From Paracnuella aquatica (GTDB lineage Bacteria; Bacteroidota; Bacteroidia; Chitinophagales; Chitinophagaceae), in contig NZ_QOWJ01000010.1 of assembly GCF_003332885.2 (NCBI RefSeq), forward strand, positions 62,001 to 126,000: a stretch of 64,000 nucleotides of DNA, read 5' to 3'. Within the stretch, counting starts at the first letter, position 1. Each line of letters opens with the position of its first letter. Under the pieces are notes generated by a model that was not told where the DNA came from, did no database searches, and worked only from the letters and a program-made list of their open reading frames with translations. The position numbers and the translations under genes were made by a program. This document shows positions 1 through 10,100 of the stretch, piece by piece.

Positions 1-31
1 CCGCTAACGGGCCGCGGCCCTTTGAAAGGAT

Positions 32-682
32 TTGTATTTAAAAGAATTGATGCTAAAAGAAAAAATAAAGGCCCGTTGTTCTGTACCCTTGTTTTTGCTA
101 AATAAGGCGCAAGCAGGTGCCAATATTTTGCAGGGCAGAATATGGTTGTTTGTCTTACTCATTTTAGCATTAACGCAGGCAGCAAATGCGCAAAACGGAT
201 TATTTGCCACCCCGGCCGGAAAGGTTTCATTTTTTTCCAAAGCACCCCTTGAAGACATCGAAGCTGAGAACAATGCCGCTTCTTCTTTGTTGAATACAAC
301 GAACAACGAAGTGTCGGTGCGGATACCGGTAAACAAATTTGAATTTCCAAACGACCTGATGCAGGAGCATTTTAACGACGACTTTTTGGAAACGGCGAAA
401 TACCCGGTGGCAACGTTTAAAGGAAAGATCAACGAAGTAGTGACTTGGAACAAGCCCGGAACCTACACTGTAACGGCAACAGGCGTGCTCAATATCCATG
501 GCGTGGCACAGCAGCGCACCATTAAAGGCACGGTGCAGGTGGCGCCAAACAGCTTGCGGCTGGAGTCGGCTTTTGTGGTAAAACTGGCCGATTTCAATAT
601 CAAAATCCCAACCCTGTTGTTCCAGAAAATATCGGAGCAAATTGAAGTAAAGTGTTTATTTGTTTACGGACCATATAAATAG
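32..682 (+). CDS. YceI-like secreted protein
   Basis: The mature part looks like the YceI family, a lipocalin-like beta-barrel fold that binds long apolar molecules in the periplasm. Visible support is the alternating beta-strand pattern, a central stretch on the motif HFNDDFLETAKYPVATFKG (about residues 113-131) that is typical of YceI proteins, and the ending in repeated strands. A hydrophobic segment at residues 38-53 ending in ANAQ is a signal peptide, so the first ~35 residues are probably not translated; TTG at 128 is a possible true start, and no in-frame ATG lies nearer than position 50. The physiological ligand is unknown. The family call is fairly secure and the start is not. Confidence 0.75.
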   Translation: MYLKELMLKEKIKARCSVPLFLLNKAQAGANILQGRIWLFVLLILALTQAANAQNGLFATPAGKVSFFSKAPLEDIEAENNAASSLLNTTNNEVSVRIPVNKFEFPNDLMQEHFNDDFLETAKYPVATFKGKINEVVTWNKPGTYTVTATGVLNIHGVAQQRTIKGTVQVAPNSLRLESAFVVKLADFNIKIPTLLFQKISEQIEVKCLFVYGPYK

Positions 683-865
683 GCAGGAAACAAAACGGTA
701 CCGGCTATCCAGGCAACGGCCACAAAGGCTAAGGGTGAATAAATTGTTGGATAGCCGCCGTTTTTCAACAACGGAAGTAACGGTATAGAAAGGATGTTTT
801 TGTTTTTTTAGACCTCTGGTTTTTTTGCTTGCACCCGAGGTTTACACGAGAAAATACAGGAGTAC

Positions 866-899
866 AAAAGGAGCAGACCTGGTAGTGTCTGCTCCTTTT
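866..899. terminator. Bidirectional intrinsic terminator
   Basis: A 13-bp perfect stem (866-878 with 887-899) with an 8-base loop has a T run on the + side and an A run on the other, so it can stop transcription from both directions. It lies directly after the stop codon of the adenine deaminase gene on the minus strand and downstream of the YceI-like gene on the plus strand. Confidence 0.85.
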
Positions 900-900
900 T

Positions 901-2628
901 TTACATCAGTTGAAACCGGTCGCCATCGAACAGGCCAAGGTCGCTTAGCTTGAGGTGCGGGATGACCAGCAACGCCATAAACGAAAGCGTCATAAACGGT
1001 GCGGCCAGCGGTGAGCCCAGGCTTTTAACTGCTGCATCCAAATCAGTGTATTGAGCGGCCACCTGCCAGGCATCGTCGGTGCTCATCAGGCCCGCAACGG
1101 GAAGCGGCAACACCTGAATGCCTGCATCGGTAGCAACAGAAAGCCCACCCTTTTGTTTCACCACGGCATTGATAGCAGCAGCAATATCATCATCATTTAC
1201 ACCTACGGCTACAATGTTGTGCGAATCATGCGCAACCGATGAAGCCAGTGCGCCGCTTTTTAATCCAAAAGCCTTGATAAAGGCAACGGCAGGCGGTGCA
1301 TTTCGGTAGCGATTGACTACCACTATTTTCAATACATCTGCTTCGGTGTTGCTCACCAAATGATCATTCTTCAAAGTGGCGGGCAGCCAGAGTTGGTTGG
1401 TGATCAGTTGCCCTTCAAGGGCTTCAATTACAGGCATCAATAATTGGTCACCTTCCTGCCGCACCGGGTATTGGTTGGCGGTAATGGCCAGTGCCGCTGC
1501 ATTTATTTTGTTGCAGGCAAAATGAATGATCGGGTTTGCCCGTGTGCTTCTTTCAATGAGGCTGCGACCGTTGTCTGCTACCAACTTTCCCTGTACGTAT
1601 GTTTGTAACACTGCAAACTGCTGCAGGTTGTTTACCAAAATAAAATCGGCGCTATCGCCGGGCTGCAGCTGGCCCACGTCGAGGCCATAATGCTGCACCG
1701 GGTTGATGCAGGCGGCCTGCAACACATGAAATAGTGGTATGCCCTGCGCCACAGCCCGTGCACACAAATGGTTGATGTGGCCGAGCAGCAGGCTGTCGGG
1801 GTGCTTGTCGTCGCTGCAAAACATGATGCGATCCGGATAATCTTGCAGCAGCGGAATAAGGGCCTCAAAATTTTTGGCGGCGCTGCCTTCGCGGATCAGC
1901 ACCTTCATGCCCGCTTCCAGCTTTTCGCGGCCTTCCGCTTCAGTAAAACATTCGTGGTCGGTGGATGGCCCTGCCGCAATGTATCGGCGTGCATCATCTC
2001 CGCGCAGGCCCGGCGCATGGCCGTCAATAGGTTTGTTCCATTTTTTTGCAGCCGCCATTTTTGCCAGCATGTCCGCATCGCCAGCCAGCACGCCGGGAAA
2101 GTTCATTACTTCGCTCAGGTACTTTATTTCGGGCTGCGCCATCAGGGCTTCCACATCGGCTGCAGTAATTGCAGCGCCTGCGGTTTCAAAGGTGGTGGCG
2201 GGCACGCAGGGCGGCGCACCAAAGTTGAAATGAAACGGCACCGTTTTTCCATTTTCAATCATAAACCGGATGCCTTCCATGCCGCAAACATTGGCAATTT
2301 CGTGAGGATCGCTTACCGTAGCCACCGTGCCGTGCACCACTGCCATTCGGGCAAATTCGGACGGCACCAGCAGCGAGCTTTCAATATGCACATGTGCATC
2401 CACAAAGCCCGGAAGTGCATACGGCAATGTTGAATCAGGTTCGTTGGTTGCGCTCCATTCAATGCGCTGGATTTTACCATCCGCAATATGAATGGTGCCG
2501 GGTTGTATGCTTTGTGCTGCAATCTGTACAATGTTGGCGCTAATGGATTGTTGCATGCCGGGAGTTTGTGCGAAAATACCAACGCAGCGCATAGCCGTCA
2601 CCAATGTTTTAACCTTGATGTGGCGCAT
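901..2628 (-). CDS. ade: Adenine deaminase
   Basis: Adenine deaminase of the amidohydrolase superfamily hydrolyses adenine to hypoxanthine and ammonia in purine salvage, in the cytoplasm with bound metal. The sequence shows the metal-binding motif DAHVHIESS at residues 77-85, the block VSDPHEIANVCG that follows it in this family, a downstream FCSDDKHPDSLLLGH block, and a C-terminal Ade domain ending in PFMTLSFMALLVIPHLKLSD. Length (575) is normal. The first 24 residues do not match the usual N-terminus; Met25 (start at 2556) gives a family-like start, so the true protein may be 551 residues. It is monocistronic, followed by its own terminator. Confidence 0.95.
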   Translation of the reverse strand: MRHIKVKTLVTAMRCVGIFAQTPGMQQSISANIVQIAAQSIQPGTIHIADGKIQRIEWSATNEPDSTLPYALPGFVDAHVHIESSLLVPSEFARMAVVHGTVATVSDPHEIANVCGMEGIRFMIENGKTVPFHFNFGAPPCVPATTFETAGAAITAADVEALMAQPEIKYLSEVMNFPGVLAGDADMLAKMAAAKKWNKPIDGHAPGLRGDDARRYIAAGPSTDHECFTEAEGREKLEAGMKVLIREGSAAKNFEALIPLLQDYPDRIMFCSDDKHPDSLLLGHINHLCARAVAQGIPLFHVLQAACINPVQHYGLDVGQLQPGDSADFILVNNLQQFAVLQTYVQGKLVADNGRSLIERSTRANPIIHFACNKINAAALAITANQYPVRQEGDQLLMPVIEALEGQLITNQLWLPATLKNDHLVSNTEADVLKIVVVNRYRNAPPAVAFIKAFGLKSGALASSVAHDSHNIVAVGVNDDDIAAAINAVVKQKGGLSVATDAGIQVLPLPVAGLMSTDDAWQVAAQYTDLDAAVKSLGSPLAAPFMTLSFMALLVIPHLKLSDLGLFDGDRFQLM

Positions 2629-2742
2629 TATTTACCGCACTGAGTTTTTTGTTTTTTACTTAAAAAAAAACCTAATTTGTCCGGCAGTTATGCTAGCCGT
2701 TTGCAAAAAGCCAGCGGCATGCCTCCTTTTCAAATCAACTAT

Positions 2743-3462
2743 ATGTATACCACCACAATCAAACGTGCCGTACTGGGCGCCTGCATTCTTTTTTCGGGCA
2801 TGGCCGCAGTTGCACAAACCGCCGACGAAATTATTGACAAGCACCTTACAGCTATTGGCGGCAAAGACGCCTGGCAAAAAATCAACTCCATCAAACAGGA
2901 AGGAAATGTGCAGGTGCAGGGCGCCGATGTTGCCGTTTCCATCACCGTATTGCACGGCAAAGGCAGCCGCCAGGATATTGCCGTAATGGGCATGAGCGGT
3001 TACCAGATCCTGACGCCCACTGCAGGCTGGAGCTATATGCCGTTCCAGGGGCAAACCAAACCCGAACCGGTTACTGCCGACCAACTGAAAGAAAGCGCCG
3101 ACAGCTACGATGCACATGGTGCGCTGGTAAATTTTAAGCAAAAAGGCCACAGCGTGGAGTACCTGGGCAAAGAAGATATTGAAGGCACCGAAACCTTTAA
3201 ACTGCGGGTAACACACAAAAGCGGCAAAACCGAAACCATCTTTGTGGACCCGGCATCTTACTACATTGTGCGGACCATTACCAAGCAAAAAGCAAACGGC
3301 CAGGAAATGGATGTTACCACCAATCTGTCGAACTATAAAAAGCTGCCCGAAGGCATTGTGGTTCCCATGAGCATTGGTCTGCCCTTTGGCGAACTTACCA
3401 TCACCAAAGTTGAGGTGAACCCACCGGTTGATGAAAAGGTATTCAAGCCCGAAAATTTATAA
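2743..3462 (+). CDS. LolA-like secreted protein
   Basis: A 239-residue exported protein with a signal peptide (MYTTTIKRAVLGACILFSG, cleavage near AVAQ). The start ADEIIDKHLTAIGGKDAWQK and the long run of beta strands ending in a VDEKVFKPEN motif are typical of the LolA/LppX-like outer-membrane lipoprotein-sorting protein group common in Bacteroidota. The role is not established; members of this fold bind lipids or lipoproteins in the periplasm. The start is placed at ATG 2743 because it begins the signal peptide; upstream in-frame ATG codons at 2677 and 2719 would add a non-signal extension. It ends just before a terminator. Confidence 0.75.
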   Translation: MYTTTIKRAVLGACILFSGMAAVAQTADEIIDKHLTAIGGKDAWQKINSIKQEGNVQVQGADVAVSITVLHGKGSRQDIAVMGMSGYQILTPTAGWSYMPFQGQTKPEPVTADQLKESADSYDAHGALVNFKQKGHSVEYLGKEDIEGTETFKLRVTHKSGKTETIFVDPASYYIVRTITKQKANGQEMDVTTNLSNYKKLPEGIVVPMSIGLPFGELTITKVEVNPPVDEKVFKPENL

Positions 3463-3469
3463 CGAGATG

Positions 3470-3496
3470 AAAACCCGGAGCGTTGTTCCGGGTTTT
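3470..3496 (+). terminator. Intrinsic terminator after the LolA-like gene
   Basis: A 10-bp stem (3470-3479 with 3487-3496, arms AAAACCCGGA and TCCGGGTTTT) with a T run follows the stop codon by a few bases. Confidence 0.8.
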
Positions 3497-3512
3497 TGTT
3501 TAGAAGTTTTTT

Positions 3513-3593
3513 AAACCACGAAGACACGAAGGACACGAAGCTGCACGAAGAAACCTCTTGGTGTTACTTGCTACCCTTCGTGTCTTCGTAGTT
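3513..3593. repeat. Intergenic palindromic repeat, family C copy 1
   Basis: An imperfect palindrome built from the word ACGAAG. Its perfect 15-bp arms are ACGAAGACACGAAGG (3518-3532) and the reverse complement at 3575-3589. Related copies lie at 50143-50223 and 52540-52622, with a half copy at 14767-14786. It lies between a terminator and the start of the next gene. Confidence 0.75.
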
Positions 3594-3620
3594 CCATTCT
3601 GCTCCACCAAAATTCAGCAC

Positions 3621-6600
3621 ATGAGACTCCTCCTTTTTTCCACCGCATTAGTGGCGGGCATTACTGCCGCTGCGCAAACCAAACCTTCTTCGGCCACCTT
3701 CGGTATGCTGGAAGCCCGCTGGCTGGGGCCCGGCACCATGAGTGGCCGCATCACTGCCATCGATGGGTCCGCACAGGACGGCAAAACCATTTATGTGGGC
3801 ACCGCCGGCGGCGGCATCTGGAAAACCACCAACGCAGGCGCATCGTTTAAACCCATTTTTGATAAATACTGCCAAAGCATTGGCGCACTAGCCATTGACC
3901 AGCAAAACCCCAAAGTGATTTATGCCGGCACCGGCGAAAGCAATATGCGCAACTCGGTAAGCATCGGCAACGGCCTGTACAAAAGCACGGATGGCGGTGA
4001 AAACTGGACGCTGCTGGGCCTCGACAGCACCGAGCATATTGCCAAAGTGGTGATCGACCCCGCCAACCCCAACACGATCTATGTAGCGGCGCCGGGCCCG
4101 TTGTGGCACAGCAGTCCCCACCGCGGTTTGTACAAAAGCACCGACGGCGGTAAAACATGGGAGAAAAGCCTGTTCATATCAGCCGATGCTGGTTGTGCCG
4201 ACGTGTCGGTTGATCCCAAAAACCCGCAGACGGTTTATGCCACTACCTGGGAGTTCAGGCGTACGCCGTATTCGTTTAGCAGCGGCGGCAAAGGCAGCGG
4301 CATTTATAAAAGCACCGATGGTGGCAAAACATGGAAAGAATTAAACAAGGGACTTCCGCCCAAACCCTTTGGCCGCACGGCTTTGGCGCTGGCGCCATCG
4401 GCACCATCCAACCTGCTGGCTATCGTAGAAAATAAAGAAACAGGTCTCTATATTTCTGCCGATGGCGGCGAAACATGGAAGCAGCAAAGCGCCACATTTA
4501 ATGTAACGGCGCGGCCATTTTATTTCAGCACACTGGTAGTTGATCCCAAAGATCCGAAGCGGGTGTATCGTCCGGCGTATTCGTTTGCTTATTCCGACGA
4601 CGGCGGTTTTTCATTTGCCGAAGCTTCATCGGAAGGCGGCTGGGTGCACAGCGATCATCATGCACTTTGGATCGACCCGGTTAATACCAACAAATTGTAC
4701 TTGGGCACCGATGGCGGTGTGTACCTGAGCCTCGACCGCGGTGTCACCTGGCAGTTTTTTGGCAATTTGCCCGTAGGGCAATTTTACCATGTGGCTGTAG
4801 ATAACCAGCAGCCCTACCGCATCTACGGCGGCTTGCAGGACAATGGCAGCTGGGTGGCGCCTTCGGCTTTTCCGGGTGGTGTGGGCAACGGCAACTGGAC
4901 GGCCATTTATGGCGGCGATGGATTTTGGACCATTCCCGATCCGATCGATCCTAAAATTGCCTATGCCGAATACCAGGGCGGTAATATGGCCCGCATCAAC
5001 CTGGCTACGTTAAAATCGGTAACCATCAAGCCCACTGCAGGCCCCGGCGATGAAAAGCTGCGCTGGAACTGGAATACACCCATAGCTACCGGAGTGGCCA
5101 ATCCGCGCAACCTGTATGCTGGCGCACAGTACCTGTTTAAAAGTGTAGACAAGGGCGCTAACTGGGTACGCATTTCTCCCGACCTAACGACCAACGATAA
5201 GCGAAAACAAGACCAGGAAGCAAGCGGCGGTATTTCGGCTGATAACACTTCTGCCGAAAACCATTGCACCATTTTTACCATTGCCGAATCGCCGCTGGAT
5301 GAAGCGATGATTTGGGTGGGTACCGATGATGGTAACCTTCAGGTAACAAAGGATGGCGGAAAAACATGGACCAATATTTCGAAGGCCGTTGCTGCTGCAG
5401 GTGTGCCGGCGCAAACATGGGTCAGTTCCATCGAGCCATCGCGTTTTGATAAAAATTGGGTGTACGCCACCTTCGACAACCACATGTATGGCGATCATAA
5501 AACCTATGGCGCTGTATCGAAGGATGGAGGCAAAACATGGACGATGTGGCAAAGCAGCGAGTTTGCCGGTTTTGCACATAAAATAAAAGAAGACCTCAAG
5601 AACCGCGACCTCCTTTTTATGGGCACCGAAATGGGATTGTTTGCCACGCTGGATGGCGGCGCCAATTGGTTTCGCATGAAAAACAAAATTCCCGATTACA
5701 CGCTGGTACGCGATATACAAATTCATCCACGCACCAACGACCTGGTGCTGGGCACGCATGGCCGCGGTGTGATTGTGGTGGACGACATCAGCCCCATGCG
5801 GGAGCTGACGCCCCAGATCTTGGAAAAAGAAGTGCACATATTTGCCACGCCGGCACTGCCCATCAATATGGGTAGTTTGGGTGCTGCAGGCTTCCCGTCA
5901 ACCGGCGGGTGGAACGGTGGTAACCCGCCCAACATCCAGCCATTGCAGTATTATCTGAAAGACCGCCTGATGAGCGGCGATGTGAAGATTGATATTTTGG
6001 ACAGTACAGGTAAACTGGTGCAAACCATTCCGGGTGGCAAGCGCAAAGGCGTGAACAAAGTGTACTGGAACCTGCGCATGAACCCGCCGAAAGTGGCTGC
6101 TGGCGGCACCAAGATCGATGCTTCTGGTTTTACTGCCCCGATGGTGTTGCCGGGCACTTATACCATGCGCCTGAAAGTGGGTGAAAGGGAGTACACGCAA
6201 AACCTGACGCTGCTGCACGACGATGCCAACCCGGATTTTACCCCAGCCGACCGCAAGGCGCAATATAAAACAGCGATGGAACTGTACGCGATGCAGGAAG
6301 AATTGGCGCGAACTGTGGAAACCATCAATACGCGGCAGGCGCAATTGAAAGCGCTGGTAGCAAAAGAGGGCGATGCTAAGGCCAAAAAAGCATTGCAAGG
6401 CTACCACGATGAATTGGAAACGCTGCGCAGCACGCTATTGGCCACACAGCAAAAAAGCATTTTTGCCGATGAAGTGCGCTTACGGGAACGGATAACCGAA
6501 GTATATACCGCGGTAGCCGGGCAAGAAGCTGCGCCATCGAACTTGCAGGTACAAAGTGCGGCGATGCTGCGCAAGGATGTAGATAAAGCGGCTGCTGATT

Positions 6601-6689
6601 TAATAAACATTGCCAAAAAACACAGCGCAGTGGCGCAGCGGCTTTCCCAGCCCGATACGGCGCCCAAACCTGCGGTGAAGACTTTTTAG
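3621..6689 (+). CDS. Secreted BNR-repeat (VPS10/sialidase-like) protein 1
   Basis: A 1,022-residue exported protein with a signal peptide (MRLLLFSTALVAGITAAAQ). The body holds many Asp-box/BNR repeats, for example STDGGENW, STDGGKTW, SADGGETW, SKDGGKTW and TLDGGANW, spaced as in multi-bladed beta-propellers of the sortilin/VPS10 and plant photosystem-assembly type. After the propeller comes a beta-sandwich segment (DILDSTGKLVQTIPGG...VYWNLRM) similar to FlgD-like domains, then a helical C-terminus. Enzyme activity cannot be claimed; annotation as glycosyl hydrolase would rest only on the fold. Start at ATG 3621 is chosen because it begins the signal peptide. A paralogue of nearly equal length lies immediately downstream. 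Confidence 0.85.
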   Translation: MRLLLFSTALVAGITAAAQTKPSSATFGMLEARWLGPGTMSGRITAIDGSAQDGKTIYVGTAGGGIWKTTNAGASFKPIFDKYCQSIGALAIDQQNPKVIYAGTGESNMRNSVSIGNGLYKSTDGGENWTLLGLDSTEHIAKVVIDPANPNTIYVAAPGPLWHSSPHRGLYKSTDGGKTWEKSLFISADAGCADVSVDPKNPQTVYATTWEFRRTPYSFSSGGKGSGIYKSTDGGKTWKELNKGLPPKPFGRTALALAPSAPSNLLAIVENKETGLYISADGGETWKQQSATFNVTARPFYFSTLVVDPKDPKRVYRPAYSFAYSDDGGFSFAEASSEGGWVHSDHHALWIDPVNTNKLYLGTDGGVYLSLDRGVTWQFFGNLPVGQFYHVAVDNQQPYRIYGGLQDNGSWVAPSAFPGGVGNGNWTAIYGGDGFWTIPDPIDPKIAYAEYQGGNMARINLATLKSVTIKPTAGPGDEKLRWNWNTPIATGVANPRNLYAGAQYLFKSVDKGANWVRISPDLTTNDKRKQDQEASGGISADNTSAENHCTIFTIAESPLDEAMIWVGTDDGNLQVTKDGGKTWTNISKAVAAAGVPAQTWVSSIEPSRFDKNWVYATFDNHMYGDHKTYGAVSKDGGKTWTMWQSSEFAGFAHKIKEDLKNRDLLFMGTEMGLFATLDGGANWFRMKNKIPDYTLVRDIQIHPRTNDLVLGTHGRGVIVVDDISPMRELTPQILEKEVHIFATPALPINMGSLGAAGFPSTGGWNGGNPPNIQPLQYYLKDRLMSGDVKIDILDSTGKLVQTIPGGKRKGVNKVYWNLRMNPPKVAAGGTKIDASGFTAPMVLPGTYTMRLKVGEREYTQNLTLLHDDANPDFTPADRKAQYKTAMELYAMQEELARTVETINTRQAQLKALVAKEGDAKAKKALQGYHDELETLRSTLLATQQKSIFADEVRLRERITEVYTAVAGQEAAPSNLQVQSAAMLRKDVDKAAADLINIAKKHSAVAQRLSQPDTAPKPAVKTF

Positions 6690-7128
6690 AGTCTGCTGCG
6701 GTTGGTGTTTATTGTTTAAAATGTTCCCTACGTTTAATATTGTTCAACACGTTCAATGTTATTGTTGCAAGAGCCGGCGTTCAGCCGGCTTTTGCCGTCA
6801 TTGCGAGGCGCTGCGGGATTGTATTTATTGGTTGTGTCCAGTGTGCCGAAGCAATCTCCGGCTAAAAACTACATTGGTCAGTGTAATGCGGTAATTGGAA
6901 AAGGAGATTGCTTCGGCGCCAACAATGCATTTACTTATAAAGTCACTGCTGCGCCTCGCAATGACGGAACGGCGCAATAGTTTAAGCAAGGAACTAACGC
7001 AGCGTTCAGTTATCGAATATAGCAGTTGCACTTTTTGCAGGAACAAAAAAGCAAAAGTCTAAGCCAACATCAGTTGCCCATTACAAAATCCCCATCCCTT
7101 CGTACATTCCAATCCTATTTAACACCAC
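6690..7128. other. Intergenic region between the two BNR genes
   Basis: These 439 bases hold no credible gene. The central part (6795-6967) is a long cruciform-type repeat, described separately. Short open frames on both strands are translations of the palindrome. Confidence 0.7.
6795..6967. repeat. Long palindromic repeat, family A
   Basis: The outer arms are a perfect 17-bp inverted repeat, CCGTCATTGCGAGGCGC at 6795-6811 and its complement at 6951-6967. An inner perfect 15-bp pair, GCCGAAGCAATCTCC at 6845-6859 and its complement at 6903-6917, gives a second stem. The words TCATTGCGAGG and GAAGCAATCTCC are, from general knowledge, common in dispersed intergenic repeats of many bacteria. No transposase is present. 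Confidence 0.85.
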
Positions 7129-10100
7129 ATGAGCAAAACGATCTTGTTTCTTCTCTTATGCGCCAGCATGATGGCCGGTGCACAAAAACCTGCAACCACT
7201 GCAAACACCAACAATGAGCCGGTGTACACTGCCCTCAAATACCGGCAGGTAGGCCCGTTCCGCGGTGGCCGCAGTGCTGCGGTTGCAGGCAGCTACACCC
7301 AGCGCAATACTTTTTATTTTGGCGCCACCGGTGGCGGCGTTTGGAAAACAACCGATGCCGGCACTACCTGGAAAAACATTTCCGACGGCTATTTTGGTGG
7401 CACCATTGGCGCCGTTGCCGTTGCCCCTTCCGATGAAAATGTGCTCTATGTTGGCGAAGGCGAACATACCGTTCGGGGCAATGTAAGCGAAGGCCTTGGC
7501 GGCATGTGGCGGTCGGAAGATGGCGGCCGGACCTGGAAAAATATTGGCCTGAAAGATGGCCGGCACATCATCCGCATCGTGGTGCATCCACGCGATCCCA
7601 ACACGGTGTGGGCTGCAGTGCTGGGGCACTTGTTTGGCCCCAACGAAACGCGTGGCGTTTATAAAACTACTGACGGTGGTAAAACATGGAAACGTACGCT
7701 TTTTGTAAACGGGCAAACAGGCGCTAGCGAACTGGTGATGGAGCCCGGCAACCCGCAGGTATGGTATGCCGGCACCTGGCGCATTTTGCGTACACCTTAC
7801 AGCCTCGAAAGCGGCGGCGAAGGCAGTGGCCTTTGGAAAAGTGTGGATGGCGGCGAAACCTGGAAGAACATCACGGCCAGTAAAGGCTTACCCCGCGGCG
7901 TGTGGGGTATTGTAGGTGTGGCCGTAGCGCCATCCAACCCCGACCGCGTATATGCATTGGTTGAAAATGCAGCGGGCGGGCTGTTTTCGTCGGCCGATGG
8001 CGGCACCACCTGGTCGCTGGTTTCATCGGATAACAACATCCGCCAACGAGCCTGGTATTATACCAAGGTTTTTGTTGATCCTAAAAACGAACAAACAGTA
8101 TATGCACCCAACGTGGGCTTTATGCGCAGCCGTGATGGTGGCAAAACATTTCAGTCGATACGTACGCCACACTCCGATCACCACGACCTGTGGATCGACC
8201 CGCAAGATGGCAACCGGATGATAGTGGCCGACGATGGCGGCGCACAGGTTTCGTTCAATGGCGGTGATAGCTGGAGTACCATGATGAACCAGCCCACGGC
8301 GCAGTTGTACCGCGTTAGCACCGACAATGCATTTCCTTACCGCATACTGGCTGCGCAGCAAGACAACAGCACCCTGCGTATTCGCCACCGCAGCACCGGC
8401 GCAGCCATCACCGAAAGCGACTGGGAAGAAACGGCAGGTTCAGAAAGCGGTTATGTAGTGGCCGACCCACTGAATCCTGATATTGTGTACGGCGGCAACT
8501 ATGGCGGTTATCTTTCGCGGCTCGATCACCGCACCGGCGAGAACCGCGCCATCAACGTGTGGCCCGACAACCCGATGGGCGCCGGCGCCGATGTACTGAA
8601 ATACCGGTTTCAATGGAATTTTCCCATCTTTTTTTCGCCGCACAATCCAAAGAAATTATACACGGCGGGCAACCACCTTTTTGCCACCGAAAATGAAGGC
8701 GCCAGCTGGACCGAACTTTCGCCTGACCTGACCACCAATGATAAAAGCAAACAGGGCCCTAGCGGTGGCCCCATCACCAAAGACAATACTTCGGTGGAAT
8801 ACTACAGCACCATTTTTACCGCAATGGAATCGCCGTATGAGCAGGACCTGCTGTGGACCGGGTCGGACGATGGACTGATTCATGTAAGCCGCGATGGCGG
8901 TAAGGCTTGGGAAAATGTAACGCCGAAAGGCGCACCCAAATGGATGATGTGGAACAGCCTTGATGCCGACCCATTTAAGAAAGGCGCATTGTATGCTGTG
9001 GGCACCCGCTACAAGTTGAACGACTTTACGCCCTATATCTACAAAACCGAAGATTATGGCAAAAGTTGGAAACTGATCACGGCTGGTATAGACAAAATGC
9101 ATTTTACCCGCGTGGCCCGTGCCGATGCCAAGCGCCCCGGCCTGCTATATGCCGGCACCGAGTACGGCATGTACATCAGCTTCAACGATGGCGCATCGTG
9201 GCAGCCGTTTCAATTGAACCTGCCGGTTACACCCATCACTGATTTGACCATTAAAGAAAATGACCTGATTGTAGGCACGCAGGGCCGCTCCATCTGGATA
9301 CTCGACGACCTGGGGCTGGTGCAGCAAACAGCGCCTGGCATTGCTAACAAAGCCCTGCACGTGTTTGCGCCGAAAGAGGTGTATCGTATGGCGGGCAACA
9401 CCTTCCGGCAAAACTTTGGCACCCCCACTAATGCCGGTACCAACCCGCCGGGCGGCGCCTTGTTTTATTACCATGTAAAAGAAGCCCCTGATTCGTTGAA
9501 AGCTTCGGTTACGATTATGGACGGCGAAGGCAAAACCATCCGCACTTACAGCACCGACGCAAAAGAAGAAAGCGCCAAATTGGACGTTCGCCAGGGCATC
9601 AACCGTTTTGCCTGGAACCTGCAATACCCCGAGGTAGAACGCATTGACGGCATGATTCTGTGGAATGGTGTGCCGGGTGCCATACTGGCCCCTCCGGGAA
9701 AATACACGGCCCGTTTTCGTGCCGGCAAGGACTCGGCCGATATGCCTTTTGTAGTAAAAGCCAACCCCAATTACAAAACAACTGACGCCGATTACGCAGC
9801 CCAATTTAAGTTCCTTTGGTCGGTGCGGGAAAAATTCAACCAGACGCAAAAGGCCATCCGCGACATCCGTGCCCTGCGCAGCCAGATCAATGAATTTGCC
9901 AGCCGCAATGCAAAAGACGCCGCTGCAGCGCCCATCAAGGCCATGGGCGACAGCATCAATAAAAAACTCACGGCCATTGAAGAAGCATTGTATCAAACCA
10001 AGGCCAAAAGCACACAGGATGTGCTCAACTATCCAATCCGGCTGAATGATAAGCTGGGCGGGCTGTTTGATGTAGCCAACAGCGGACACACGGCGCCCAG

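Noticed and set aside
9145-10089. A 314-codon open frame opposite the second BNR gene
   Set aside because: It is a shadow of the BNR frame and has no domain or signal.
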